Assembly: GCA_029204225.1 (NCBI GenBank)
Contig: CM055099.1
Span: 62,053,455-62,117,454 of the forward strand
Source of the DNA: Diphasiastrum complanatum
Lineage: Eukaryota; Streptophyta; Lycopodiopsida; Lycopodiales; Lycopodiaceae
Length of the DNA: 64,000 nucleotides
Direction: 5' to 3'
Shown: in pieces, positions 23,300-34,349 of the stretch
Layout of the letters: every line of letters starts with the position of its first letter
Numbering within the stretch: the stretch's first letter is position 1
The notes under the pieces: generated by a model
Seen by the model: the letters and a program-made list of their open reading frames with translations, nothing else
The model's database searches: none
What the model was told of the DNA's origin: nothing
Made by a program: the position numbers and the translations under genes

Positions 23300-23640
23300 T
23301 CTATGTATTTTTGCCTTGTCAAATTTGTCGTTATAAGCATTGTTTCTCAGCTTTATCCTAATAAGCATTTGTTGGAGTCAATGGCCATCAAAGAAAATGC
23401 ATCCACTTTACCATCCTCTTCTTCCACAATGTTGGCCTGTTCCATGTCTCTATTTCTTGTATCCTCATTTTCCTTGAAACATTTTAGTGCGAAGTGATCT
23501 AGTTTATCACAATAGAAGTCCTGCCAACATTTTCTTTTGATTTATTTCCAAGACAAGCTCGATTGCTCTTTATCTTCTCCTTGTGCTTGTGCCTTTTTTG
23601 AAATTGTTGAGTAATACCATCTCGTCGTGAGCAGGATTAT
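23300..23640 (-). pseudogene. Copia gag remnant with zinc knuckle
   Basis: Read on the minus strand, about 23535-23480 gives a CCHC-like knuckle (FYCDKLDHFALKCF), followed by acidic sequence ending NIVEEEDGKVDAFSLMAID, as in copia Gag-protease linkers. It is short, with stops on both sides. Confidence 0.6.
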
Positions 23641-23689
23641 TATGCCTTATGAAGGAATCAAGAAGTCCATATATATTTGCAAGTGATCA

Positions 23690-24290
23690 AGAGTGCAAAA
23701 TTGAAGGAGTAGGGACTATTCCCTTGAAGCTTGCATCATCAAAAGTTCTATCTCTTCAAAAGGTTCTTTTTGTTCCCAAGATTACATAAGAAGGATGGTG
23801 AGATGCTTGCATATGGATCTAGATACGAAAGCATCTACAAATTGAATCCAAGAGAGAGTGCAAAATCTCTTGATGTTGCTTACGAATCCAAGCCTTCAAA
23901 GGAGGATGATCACACAAGATGCACATATCTTCTTTCTTCAAGATTTATGGTGCATGATTATTTCCTATTATTCAAAGCATATGTTGAGATAGAATTCTCA
24001 TAGAAGATCAAAGCTTTGAGGAGTGATGGAGCTCTTGGAGGAAATACACCATATGAAGTATTATTCAAGAAGCCTAAGGTTGATTACCTTAGTGTCTTTG
24101 GAGGTTCTTGCTTTGCACATATTCCCATGGAAACAAGGAGGATGGATGATCCAAGCTTATGGATCATGGTTGGATGCTTATTCACCAAGGAGGCCTATAA
24201 ATCCTTTATACTCTATTTCAAAAGTGATTGAGAGTAAAGAAGTCATATTTTATAAAGATCTACATTCAACCTTGGAAGGGGTCAAGATCA
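23690..24290 (+). pseudogene. Scrambled Copia-B-type protease/integrase fragments
   Basis: Pieces in order are: protease-region sequence (KIEGVGTIPLKLASSKVLS, as in Copia-B near 48280); DGEMLAYGSRYESIYKLNP; a degraded integrase piece near 23930-24030 with a TAG; and GGNTPYEVLFKKPKVDYLSVFG near 24035-24100. Intervening parts are deleted. Confidence 0.8.
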
Positions 24291-24297
24291 AGGCATG

Positions 24298-24937
24298 CTT
24301 TGGAGGTCAAATGGTCAAGTACACATGTTTTGTCATGATTAGGCCAAAATTCAATTGTGATGTAACTCAGGCTAGTTAGGTTGCTTACACATGTCAAGTT
24401 TAGGTTTGATGAGTGATGCACCCTATTTGGTGGCAAAAGTCAAAGGGTCCAATCATAAGAGAGAGATGCGTTGGAAGGGTCCAATCAAAAGTGAGGGATG
24501 TTGCATCACACATCCAATAGGATTAGAGAGGCTATGTTTAAGGGGTCGAATAAGAATCAAGCATGGATCCCCACAAGTTTCTAGATGCACTTTCATCCCC
24601 TTCATTAATGTAAGAGAGATCTATGAGCTTTTGAGTCAATCTGGAGATTTGCCAATTTTGCTTGTATTGCCTTCTCTCTCTAGATGAGCCCAAAACTGGT
24701 ATTTTCTCTCTCTACCTGAGGAGAGGAGCTTGTTGGGATTTAGTTTATTTTATGAAGTCTTCCACACATGTGAAACACCTTTTGGTAACGAATGAATGCA
24801 TGTAGAATGGTCTTTTTGCCTTAGATCTTGTCATTGATCTTGGATTTCAATCAATAGGTGATCTATATTGCATGAGCCAAGCTTAGGAGATCAATTTCAC
24901 ACATTAGGACATTCCCACATGTGTGAAGTTTCACACT
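24298..24937 (+). repeat. LTR-like fragment
   Basis: 24303-24379 matches 10470-10552 closely. Further on there are CTCTCTCTACCTGAGGAGAG and paired CCACACATGTG words in the same order as in the Copia-B LTR right half. It is probably a diverged LTR of the same superfamily, ending at the junction with the histone pseudogene. Confidence 0.6.
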
Positions 24938-25287
24938 TTGGGCATGATAGTCACCCGCTTTGCATGTACAGCAACAAGCACAGTGTCCTCAAAAAATCTC
25001 ACTTAGTGATATTCCTAAGCTGTATGCAAAGCTTCTATGGCCGTCACGCACCATCTCACATCCATGGACAAAGACCACGTCACATCTCTCACTACCCTAT
25101 TGAAGTGAGCTTTTGGTATCAATAGGTTGGTGGACTTCTGTAACCTCCTGATATCTCTGAGCCATGGCCTAGGCTTTCTTCCACTCCCCCTAGCACGAGG
25201 TTGAGCAGTAGCAGGATGAACGGATGGAGGTTGAGCAGCAGTAGGGATAGTAGATTGCGGATGCGCGGTCTGTTTAGTCCTTGCCAT
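24938..25287 (-). pseudogene. CENH3-type (centromeric) histone H3 processed pseudogene
   Basis: The minus strand opens with MARTKQTA and continues for 90 codons through a short divergent tail into the histone fold: IRRLQKSTNLLIPKAHF, then RVVRDV, DVRW and AIEALHTA. After a TAG and a TAA the same frame goes on with VRFFEDTVLVAVHAKRVTIMPK, the alpha2-loop2-alpha3 part of H3, and then stops at the LTR junction. Asn-Leu-Leu-Ile-Pro in place of Glu-Leu-Leu-Ile-Arg and the RW before the alpha2 helix are CENH3-like rather than canonical H3. There is no intron, unlike plant CENH3 genes as generally known, which suggests a retrocopy. The PGTVALRE segment is partly deleted and the C-terminal LARRIRG-type end is missing. 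Non-functional as written. Confidence 0.82.
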
Positions 25288-26199
<912 letters not shown>

Positions 26200-27060
26200 T
26201 GACATCCGACAAGCTACATCAGTTCCTCTTTGACGATGGTGTTCTAGACATGACTGAGTATTTTTCTTCTCTATTTCGTCTAAAATTTGATGTCAAGAGG
26301 TTTGTGCTTGAGCACAAGTCTCAATTTTTGAAATTATTCGAAAAGTTTTGAAATATCATCCAAGGTTTTTCTCTTGTTATTGATGGCCTCAAATCTATTC
26401 ATTTCCATGAATTGATTGTTGCCCCAGCTTGAAGCCAAGCACAAGCATGATAGGAAATTTACCAAGCTTGATGAGAGCCTGAGGATTGTACAATATTGTG
26501 AATCCCATAGAAGATCTTGCAGGTTTGTAGTTGAGGGCATAGCTTTTATTTTTTTCATATCTGTCTTTATACCTGATGAAGGCCAATCATCCAGATCAAT
26601 TGGTGTTGGTCCTTCAATTGAAATTTCTACTCAGAGATGTCCTATCGATGTGGAAAAAAAATTAGAAGATGAAGTATTGGGTGATGAGGAAGAGGCTAGG
26701 CTGGCTTTGATGTATGACCTTGCTCTATCACGGTCAACAGTACTATCTTCTACATCAGTTGTAGAAGAACATGATAAAAGCAAGACCCTGCTTGACATTC
26801 ATGTATACCATATGAATAGCCAATCATATTTTTCTTCGAATGATATTGGGGATGTATTAAACATGAGAGAGGACGAGATCCTATAGATCTGTGCTAGCCA
26901 ATGCATTGTCTGAATTTTTGGATATAATAGACTTTAATCATGATGATTTGATTGAAGGCATTGACTATGAAGATGAAGCTGGTTGGAAGTCTAGAGAGGA
27001 TGCCTTACAAATTACAAGCCTATGGAGCAAATGCTCCTAGTGAGGAAGAATTTTCAGTGT
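26200..27060 (+). pseudogene. Unrecognised broken gene-like sequence
   Basis: ATG at 26200 begins MTSDKLHQFLFDDGVLDM and runs 49 codons. A second open stretch, to 26884, contains a basic part (KHKHDRKFTKLDESL) and an acidic part (EKKLEDEVLGDEEEARLALM). A third piece near 26930-27030 reads DFNHDDLIEGIDYEDEAGW. Frames change between the pieces. I recognise no family. It lies directly upstream of the partial DUF7869 gene on the same strand, but I cannot show that the two belong together. Confidence 0.4.
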
Positions 27061-27414
27061 GATTGGACAGAAACATTCTAGCTTTTGCACCTCCAATAGA
27101 TGGCTTATTTGGAACGTTCCCTGCTTTATCTTATAGTTTTTTATTTTTTCTATTTTTACATTCTACTTGTGCAAACCTACTTTTAAAAGTACTTGCGCTA
27201 ATCTCTCAATTCCAATTTTAGAGGCCTATTCAGGTTTGGTATTCCTGACGTACAAAATATGATTGTGAATCAATTTTTCAATAATAACACGATGACAAAA
27301 AAAAAGAGAAATGACATGGAGACTCTCTTTTTACTATTTTCTTAAGTTTTCTTTAAAAATACTATATTTAAAATGCTTCAAAATAGAACACATGTTGATA
27401 AACATTATTCAAAA

Positions 27415-28310
27415 TTATTATTTGTGTGCAACAGTGAGGCCGGACAAAAACTCCTATTCGTATTTTTTAAATGCTTTGGACGTTTGTTTTTACAAAGCAG
27501 TTCACGCAATCGAAAACTCAAGGCTTCAATGAATGCATGCATGACTTCAAAAAGATCCAACATTACAGGGATCTTTACAAGGTCGAACTATTTCTCCAAA
27601 TGCTTTGAATGCAACTGCTTGGCTAAAGCATTTCATAGATGTGCATGGAGAGAAATTGCCTAATTCCTTATATTTTCACCTGCCAGATAATTTTACAAAA
27701 TTAGAGATATTTTTTATGTACAAAGAGTTTGCCAAAACAAAAAATGTTTCCTATTTGAGTTACTCATATGTTCTTAGAATTTGGAAAATAGATTTTGGAC
27801 TGGTAAAGATTCCGAAAAAATCACAAATGACAGTATGCTCCAATTGAGAGTTATTAAAGTCTACAAAACAACTTGCAAAAACCAATGATGAGAAAGGTAA
27901 ATATTAATCAGATTTGTCATTTATTTTAATTATACTTTATGTTTTGAAATAAATGTAAGTTGCAATCTATTTTAATATCATAATGATATTTTTACTCTAT
28001 TAAATATGTTCATTGTATTTTTAGTGGATGCTGCAAAAGCCCTTCAAGTGCACAGAGATCAATAAACAGTTGAAAGACAAAAGTTGGCCAAGCACCGAAA
28101 GAAATGTTTGGAATGTCCACAAAAGTATCTGAGCATTGTTATTGACGGCATGGATCAGAAGAAAACAATGTTGTCTCATTTTGTCAGAGTGCCCAAAAAT
28201 TTAAACGAGACTGCTTTTATTCAGGTTCATCTCGTTGGAGCACTTGTGTTTAATGACACTTTGGAGTCCAAGGTATTTTTTAATTATCCCAATGTTCGAA
28301 ACAATTGTAG
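27415..28310 (+). pseudogene. Partial DUF7869-family (transposase-like) gene, second copy
   Basis: This is collinear with 59870-58970 on the minus strand. NYYLCATVRPDKNSYSYFLN leads into AVHAIENSRLQ, NALNATAWLKHFIDVHGEKL and IPKKSQMTVC. An AT-rich intron with consensus ends (about 27897-28022) follows. The next exon reads LSIVIDGMDQKKTMLSHF, FIQVHLVGALVFNDTLESKV and FFNYP, then stops at about 28310. The first acidic motif (DGMDQKKT) is present; the later LQLDN and HTHDQID motifs are missing. In-frame stops include a TGA after ...MHA that is shared with the other copy. It is truncated at both ends. Confidence 0.8.
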
Positions 28311-29679
28311 ACAGATTCCCTGTCTGTAGAATCTGTTTATAGGTTTCTTCTTTTGCTTAGCACCTTGTTTACATATTTTCCTATTACTAGGCTTTTTGGG
28401 CACTTCTTGGATGTTTATCTTTCTTGTTTAAAGCCCAAATCAGACAGACAGGGATTGGTGAACGTTGTAGTAATGTCCTGTTCAGATCATGCATTCAACC
28501 AAGAAATCAGCATGTAGAATGGTTGTCATGCCATGAACTCCTACTTTCATGCTGCAAAAATGAACTTGAATCAGATCCTAAACACTAAAGTTATTCTACA
28601 CATGCAATAATCCACAAAACTGAAACAAGAAACTAAAGACTAAACAACATTTTGACAGTCTAAGGATCAAGAAACACTCATTTTTTGATTCTTGAACAGC
28701 CCAAGAACATCAAGAATTGAATTGTAAGAGGATATGCAAGATTCACACCACAAATCCAGCCTATCTAGTTTACCTGAATGTTGATTCCTATATCAATCCA
28801 CAAGAAAACAAGAAATCTAGTTGACAACTAATCCACAACCACACACATAGGGATAGAAGGGCATGACCATAAGAGAATCACTCAAGAAAATAATCATGAT
28901 CAAGGAGCTCAAATGATGCACCAAACTCGTGGAGGTTCTTCTCATTTGGACATGGAGTAGATGCATTACACAAAAAGCTCCCAAAAAGAGTGAGTCTCTT
29001 AAATAAACAAGAGAGCTCCTTAGGTGGCATCCTAGTAAAATTTCCACATTTCACAAATTACAAGTGGAATAATGCTCTCCACTAGGGGTCACCATCAAAA
29101 GGTGGCTCACTCTACTTTCTTTAAGAGGGGTCTACTTGCATTTATTACAATAGCCTAGAAATACTAGTTCCTACATGATCAGTCCATCTTTTGGGATTCA
29201 CCATGAGGCTTACATAGTTCTTGCTTGTCATTTCTAACTAGCATTTCTCGGCTCTCATACTCGGCTCTTAGTCTCCATTCATCTCGTCTTCTCAGAGACC
29301 TCCTCGGTCTAAGGTGAGTGGTGCTCTTGGGTAGCTTTGGTCAAGTATCTTGGGGATTCGTCAGAATCAGCCAACATCATCCCACCCCTAATGTGTTGCA
29401 GGACCCATTGCAACTCATATTGAATGATGTCGTTCGACTTCCGCATTGGCATCTTCGATTGTCACTTGGAAAAGCATAGATCCTCGTTCGCTTGCATAAA
29501 ACCAAGTGTTTATTGTTGCTAGTTTTTATCAAAAAACTGCTATTCGCAATCTGTCACAATGTAACCAGAATGTCTTATTGTTATAAGTGGTTGACATTTT
29601 CAAAATTGGAGAGCTCCCAGCAGCTTTCCCAACTTGCATGCCTGAGTGCATCCCGTGTCTTTTTTTATCACTTGTATCT
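28311..29679. other. Anonymous sequence, possibly an old LTR or leader
   Basis: No gene is recognisable on either strand. 28800-29350 has the composition of LTR sequence elsewhere in the window, but I could not match it to any copy here. Short open frames lack family signatures. Confidence 0.4.
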
Positions 29680-31695
29680 TGTGAAAATTGTCAACATTTT
29701 CTAGCTAATTTGAGGTCTAAATTGGCAATATTTGTACATAGTTTTGGATCTACCTTTCACACGTGTGAAAGAGGCCTAGATACTTTTATTTTAGTATATA
29801 TTTCATATTAAAGAAGTCTCAAACTTCATGACCGTCGAAATGACACCAAAATCATGTTATTTGGACATATAGGCCAAAATTGGCTATTTTAGGCTACTGG
29901 TGCCCTAAAATTGAGTCCTAAGTTCTAGAGAGAGGAGAGAGAGTCACCTCTCACCTATATTAGGCTGAAATTCGTGTATCAAAGGTAGCATTAGGATGAT
30001 TTGCCATTTCTAGCTTTTGTAGCTTGTTGTGCAAAGATCTTAGCCAGATATTTTGGGAGTTTGGATCCATTCAAGATCCACTTTTTTCACATGGTATCAG
30101 AGCTACTTAGCTGTTATTTTTAGTAAGGTTTCCATTTACGGTGATATTTGGATGTTTGATCAAGTTCTCGCATGATTATGCATTGCATTGTTGATCAAAT
30201 CTTACTAACTTTTGATTGTGAGGCTCGTGCATATTCAATACTAACAATGTTCTGTTCAATCTATTGTTGACAATCTCCACTTCCATGGATGAACACTCTC
30301 CTTAAGTGAATGAACCTTCTCCTTAAGTGGATGACAAATACTCTTTGAGTGATTTTGTATTTCTCCAAAAGGCTGAGCAAAGCTCCCACTTGGATGAAAG
30401 ATCCCCTTTTGGGTGAACAGATTGTCAACAACTAAATATTGGTGTACTTTTCAGGTTCCTAACAGATTGAGGAACATTCTCATGTGAAGTGATCTTAGAT
30501 CTATATCTAAACATCAAGATTTGACAAGGTAATGAAGTTAGTCTTGTGATTCACTAAGTGTGCTCTTTCGTTCACCTATAAAGCTTGTATTGATCACTTG
30601 CTAGAGTTTATAAACTTTTAGAAGTGTGGTTTACATGTGGTTTTACAAGTTGAATTGATATCTTAGTGTGTTAAACATATGTTGATCAAGTTTGTTCAAT
30701 TCTAAGTATTCTTGGCAGCCTAGTCCTGTGTGTTTTCTAAGAATGCAAGTAACTCTTCACATCATAACTTGATTTGGTCACTTGCTGGAAAGTTTGAGAG
30801 CTTAAGCAAGAGTGTGTTCAGGTTCGTTTGAGTTTGTAATCCAGGGGGAGCCACATGATCAAATCATTTTGGATCTAATTTTACAGGTTCTTGAAGGTTT
30901 AAGTAAGGTTCTTGGAGCAGCAAGGAAGTGTCCTTTTACTCTACCTTACTTGTTTAATCTCATGTATGAAGACTGTCATGTCAATATGTTGGAATTGTCA
31001 AAATTCAATGAAACTAGTTCCATAGTTTTGCATCCTTTGGACCTTGGAGATGGAATAGTTATCATTGCTAGTTTTTATGATCAAGTACATGCATTCATTC
31101 AGATCTTTGAAAGATATTGAAGTGGTCAATATGTTTACTTTTGAACAAAGTTCAAGATCTAGCATCCTAGTGTTGGCAAATTGGCAAATTGGCAAATTGT
31201 TGACAATGTAGGATCAAGGGTTGTATGCAAATCTTGTGGAGATACTTCAAGTATTTCAAGTTCAGGTTTTGCTCATTCAAATGGAGCAGAGAACACATCA
31301 TTTTGGGATTCATTCACTCAAGGGCTCTCATGGATTGGAGATCGACAAAGGCAAGGTGGTGATGGAGGTTCATTCATGGAGATACATGGTGCAGGCATAG
31401 TGGAATGTGGAGGAGGCATGCAAACACTTGTTGGTTACTTTCACTTACAACTTGTTTGCTGCTATTTTATAGAGAATTCAAAGGTGGATACACGGAGGAA
31501 TCCTTTCATTATGATTCTATGTTATCTATTATCATTATGGAGATCATTCTTAGGTTGGAGCAAAGTAGTGTTATAAAACTAGCAAGTTAAGTTGAAGAGG
31601 GAGTGTGAAAATTGTCAACATTTCCTAGCTAGTTTGAGGCCTAAATTGGCAATTTTTGAACATAATTTTGGATCTAACCTTTCACACGTGTCAAA
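29680..31695 (+). mobile_element. Copia-A deletion derivative lacking gag-pol
   Basis: The 5' LTR (29680-30091) is about 240 bp shorter than the Copia-A LTR because of an internal deletion near 29977. The primer site TGGTATCAGAGC is at 30092. The leader (30092-30841) is joined directly to the 3' segment of Copia-A at about 30842, so gag, protease, integrase and RT are all missing. The polypurine tract GAAGAGGGAG comes before a 3' LTR that is cut short at about 31695. The layout is that of a non-autonomous LARD/TRIM-like element. Confidence 0.87.
31604..31695 (+). repeat. Truncated 3' LTR of the deletion derivative
   Basis: About 92 bp match the start of the Copia-A LTR up to CACACGTGT. After that the sequence changes to a minus-strand copia gag relic. 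Confidence 0.8.
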
Positions 31696-32020
31696 GAGTG
31701 AGATTAGCTTTCTTAAAGAACTTTTTCTTCTTGAAACAACTACAATTAAAATGTACTTTTTTACTACAAAAGAGACATTTTATTTTGGATTTATCTTTCT
31801 GGCCACTTGTTGAAGGTTGTAATGAATCATCACCTTGTTCCTTGGATTTGTTCTTCTTCTTGAATTGAGCCTTTCATTTTTCCTTGCATTTGCCTTGGGT
31901 CATGAGAGTCTTTACTTCACCTCCATCCTTGATTTTGAGTTGCCCTTGTTGGATTTATTCCCCTACTCTCCTAAATCCCATGTTAATCTAGTTCCATTCA
32001 TATTGCTGCAGTTTTACATG
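31696..32020 (-). pseudogene. Copia gag zinc-knuckle remnant
   Basis: The minus strand gives lysine-rich sequence with KIKCLFCSKKVHFNCSCF, a decayed CCHC knuckle, preceded by KKKNKSKEQGDDSLQP. It is probably the 3' part of the gag relic at 32770-33120, split by about 0.7 kb. Confidence 0.6.
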
Positions 32021-32769
32021 CATTGCTACACAGTCTGCAGAAATACTCTATTATTGAAGACAAACACAAAATTGCAACCGGTTTGTCGAAAAAAATTCGA
32101 CTTTGAGGGGGATGGCCAACTTGGCTGAGTTATCGAGAAAGTCTGACTTGTTGACTCAACTGATTATCATCGAGGATCGTCAAATGACCTATCAAATGAC
32201 TATCCTAACTTTATCGACTATCGACAGGGACACGTTCGACTCTGAATAATCAAAGCCTTCTCATGCCCACTTCCTGTACTGTGCAAGGACTTGGACAATG
32301 ATAACAGCCACCACGATCTACCTTAGACGGTGCAACTGCTCCACACCATCTTCTTGTACATACATCTACAAAATTGTAATTGTATGCTTTCATGCATCGA
32401 TTCTTTATTTCAAAATGATTGTCAGTAGTAATCTCATAGCTTTTATAGAGCGAAGTTAGCTTCTTGAGCACAGTTTCACCTGCTATTGTCTTCTGCTCAT
32501 AGCATCAATCTGACTTGTAATTTCATACATTCATCTTAATCAATCACTATTTCATTATTGCATTCAGATCTTTGTCAATACTGTATGCTTTTGCTAATTC
32601 ATTTTCTATCTGACTCTCTCATTTTTTTGTCTAACAGTCTGCTCTTCCCCTTCCACAAAGCAACTCTGATTGCTTGTGTTCGCCTATGAAAATCATAGTG
32701 CATGCACCAAGGAGATTCCAATCCACATCTCCCAGCAGTCCCATCCTTAATAGCTTGAGTTCTTGTCTA
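32021..32769. other. Anonymous insert between two gag pieces
   Basis: It separates two parts of one copia gag. No gene was recognised. It is somewhat less AT-rich near 32080-32300, so it may be a separate small insertion. Confidence 0.4.
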
Positions 32770-33120
32770 CTTTGCTTGGCCACCAACATCCTTTGTAGAC
32801 TCTCCATGGATGGTAGCTCTCCTTGGATTGTATAATACTGAACAAGATTAGAAAATTATTTACTAAGACCATTCAATACAACTTGGACAAGTTCCTTTTG
32901 ATTGATGGAATCACCAATACAAGCAAGCTCTCTATTATAGTCCTTCAATCTTAACACATAGTTTTGGGCACTTTCACCACTATTTTGAAAGCTTTCCAAA
33001 TTTTGGTTTCTCAAGATGAGAATCCTAAATGTGTTCTTGGACTCATAGATGGCTTTCAAGGTATCCTAGGCCTCCTTGTATATGGTAGAAGCTCCAACCA
33101 TCCATCAAAGACAAGCAAGA
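32770..33120 (-). pseudogene. Copia gag remnant
   Basis: The minus strand reads YESKNTFRILILRNQNL, then ESAQNYVLRLKDYNRELACI and VQVVLNGL, followed by a stop and LPSMESLQRML. This matches Copia-B Gag (47520-47760) in order. There is no intact frame. Confidence 0.85.
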
Positions 33121-34068
33121 AAAGTGTTCATGAATGAGAAAAAAAACCTAAGTATTTTCATTACCCTCAGCCATTTGAGAGAGTACAAGACAATGTTAGA
33201 AAAATCCTAGCTCTCGGGCTTCTACAATAAGACATTTCAATGACTCAAAAATTCTATTTTTCAAAAGTATGTACAATGAGCTCTCCATCAAGCATATAGT
33301 GAGAGCTTGAGTTTCTACCCTAATTAGCTCATGGCGAACCTTAGAATGTGATTGGACCCCATGATCAAATATTATGAGAGTGATAAAATGAGATGAACCA
33401 CTTCCATTTTTGCATCCCTACAAAATAGGACTCTCCAAGGAGCTTGATGCTAGGTCCATCAAATCTATGCTTAATCAAAGCCTAATTGTGCTCATGACAT
33501 GTACAAATGATGGTGGAGAATAAGTTTCACTGTGTCTATGCTCTTGTTTTCTGAATAATTTTTTTTTATTGTTTAGATTCTCGTTTTAGCATTGTTTGTC
33601 TCATTATCTTTTTTTTCTTTAGAAAACTAGAATTTATCAATAAGCCATAAAAGTGTATATTAGTGAGTTTATTTTGTTTTGTTAAGGATTTGAGAATAGT
33701 TGACTCTTCATGATAGGTGTAATCTATTTTATGCCGAGTCCATCATCTTAATTATAGGTTGTTGGATTTTGAATTTTATTTTGTTTTCTTAGGAATTAGC
33801 GGATAGTTGACCCTTGATGATAGGTGTAATCTATTTCATGTCAAGTCCATCATTTTAATCATAGGTATATGTGACTTATTTCATTGTCTTAGAAATCTTC
33901 TGAGCACTTTTTCCATGGTACAATCTAGGTGCCTTTCATTTGGAGGTTACAGTCTTTCAAGCTATTGTATTCCACCTCTCCATTTAGATCTACTAGACTC
34001 TTTATTTTATAATAGATAGTGATTTGTATAGTGGAAATCTCGGATAAGATTCAGAACATTTAACACAA

Positions 34069-34083
34069 ACATACATACATACA

Positions 34084-34149
<66 letters not shown>

Positions 34150-34150
34150 T
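34069..34150. repeat. (ACAT)n-(AT)n-(ATGT)n palindromic microsatellite
   Basis: About ten ACAT units, a short AT run and about seven ATGT units form a self-complementary block able to fold into a hairpin. Confidence 0.95.
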
Positions 34151-34330
34151 CTATATATGCTAGAAATAGCAATTGGCCTTTTTTAATTATTAATTAGTTT
34201 CTTCAAAATAGACATTGCCTCAAGATTCTCATGGCTGGTAGTGAATTTCTTCATAATCTTCACTAGTTAGATGATTGAAAAAGTTAATTTTATATATTTA
34301 AAAAATGTTTCATGTGTACCTATAAAAATG

Positions 34331-34349
34331 TGTGTGTGTGTGTGTGTGA
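34331..34349. repeat. Short (GT)n microsatellite
   Basis: About nine GT units in a row in AT-rich DNA. Confidence 0.9.
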
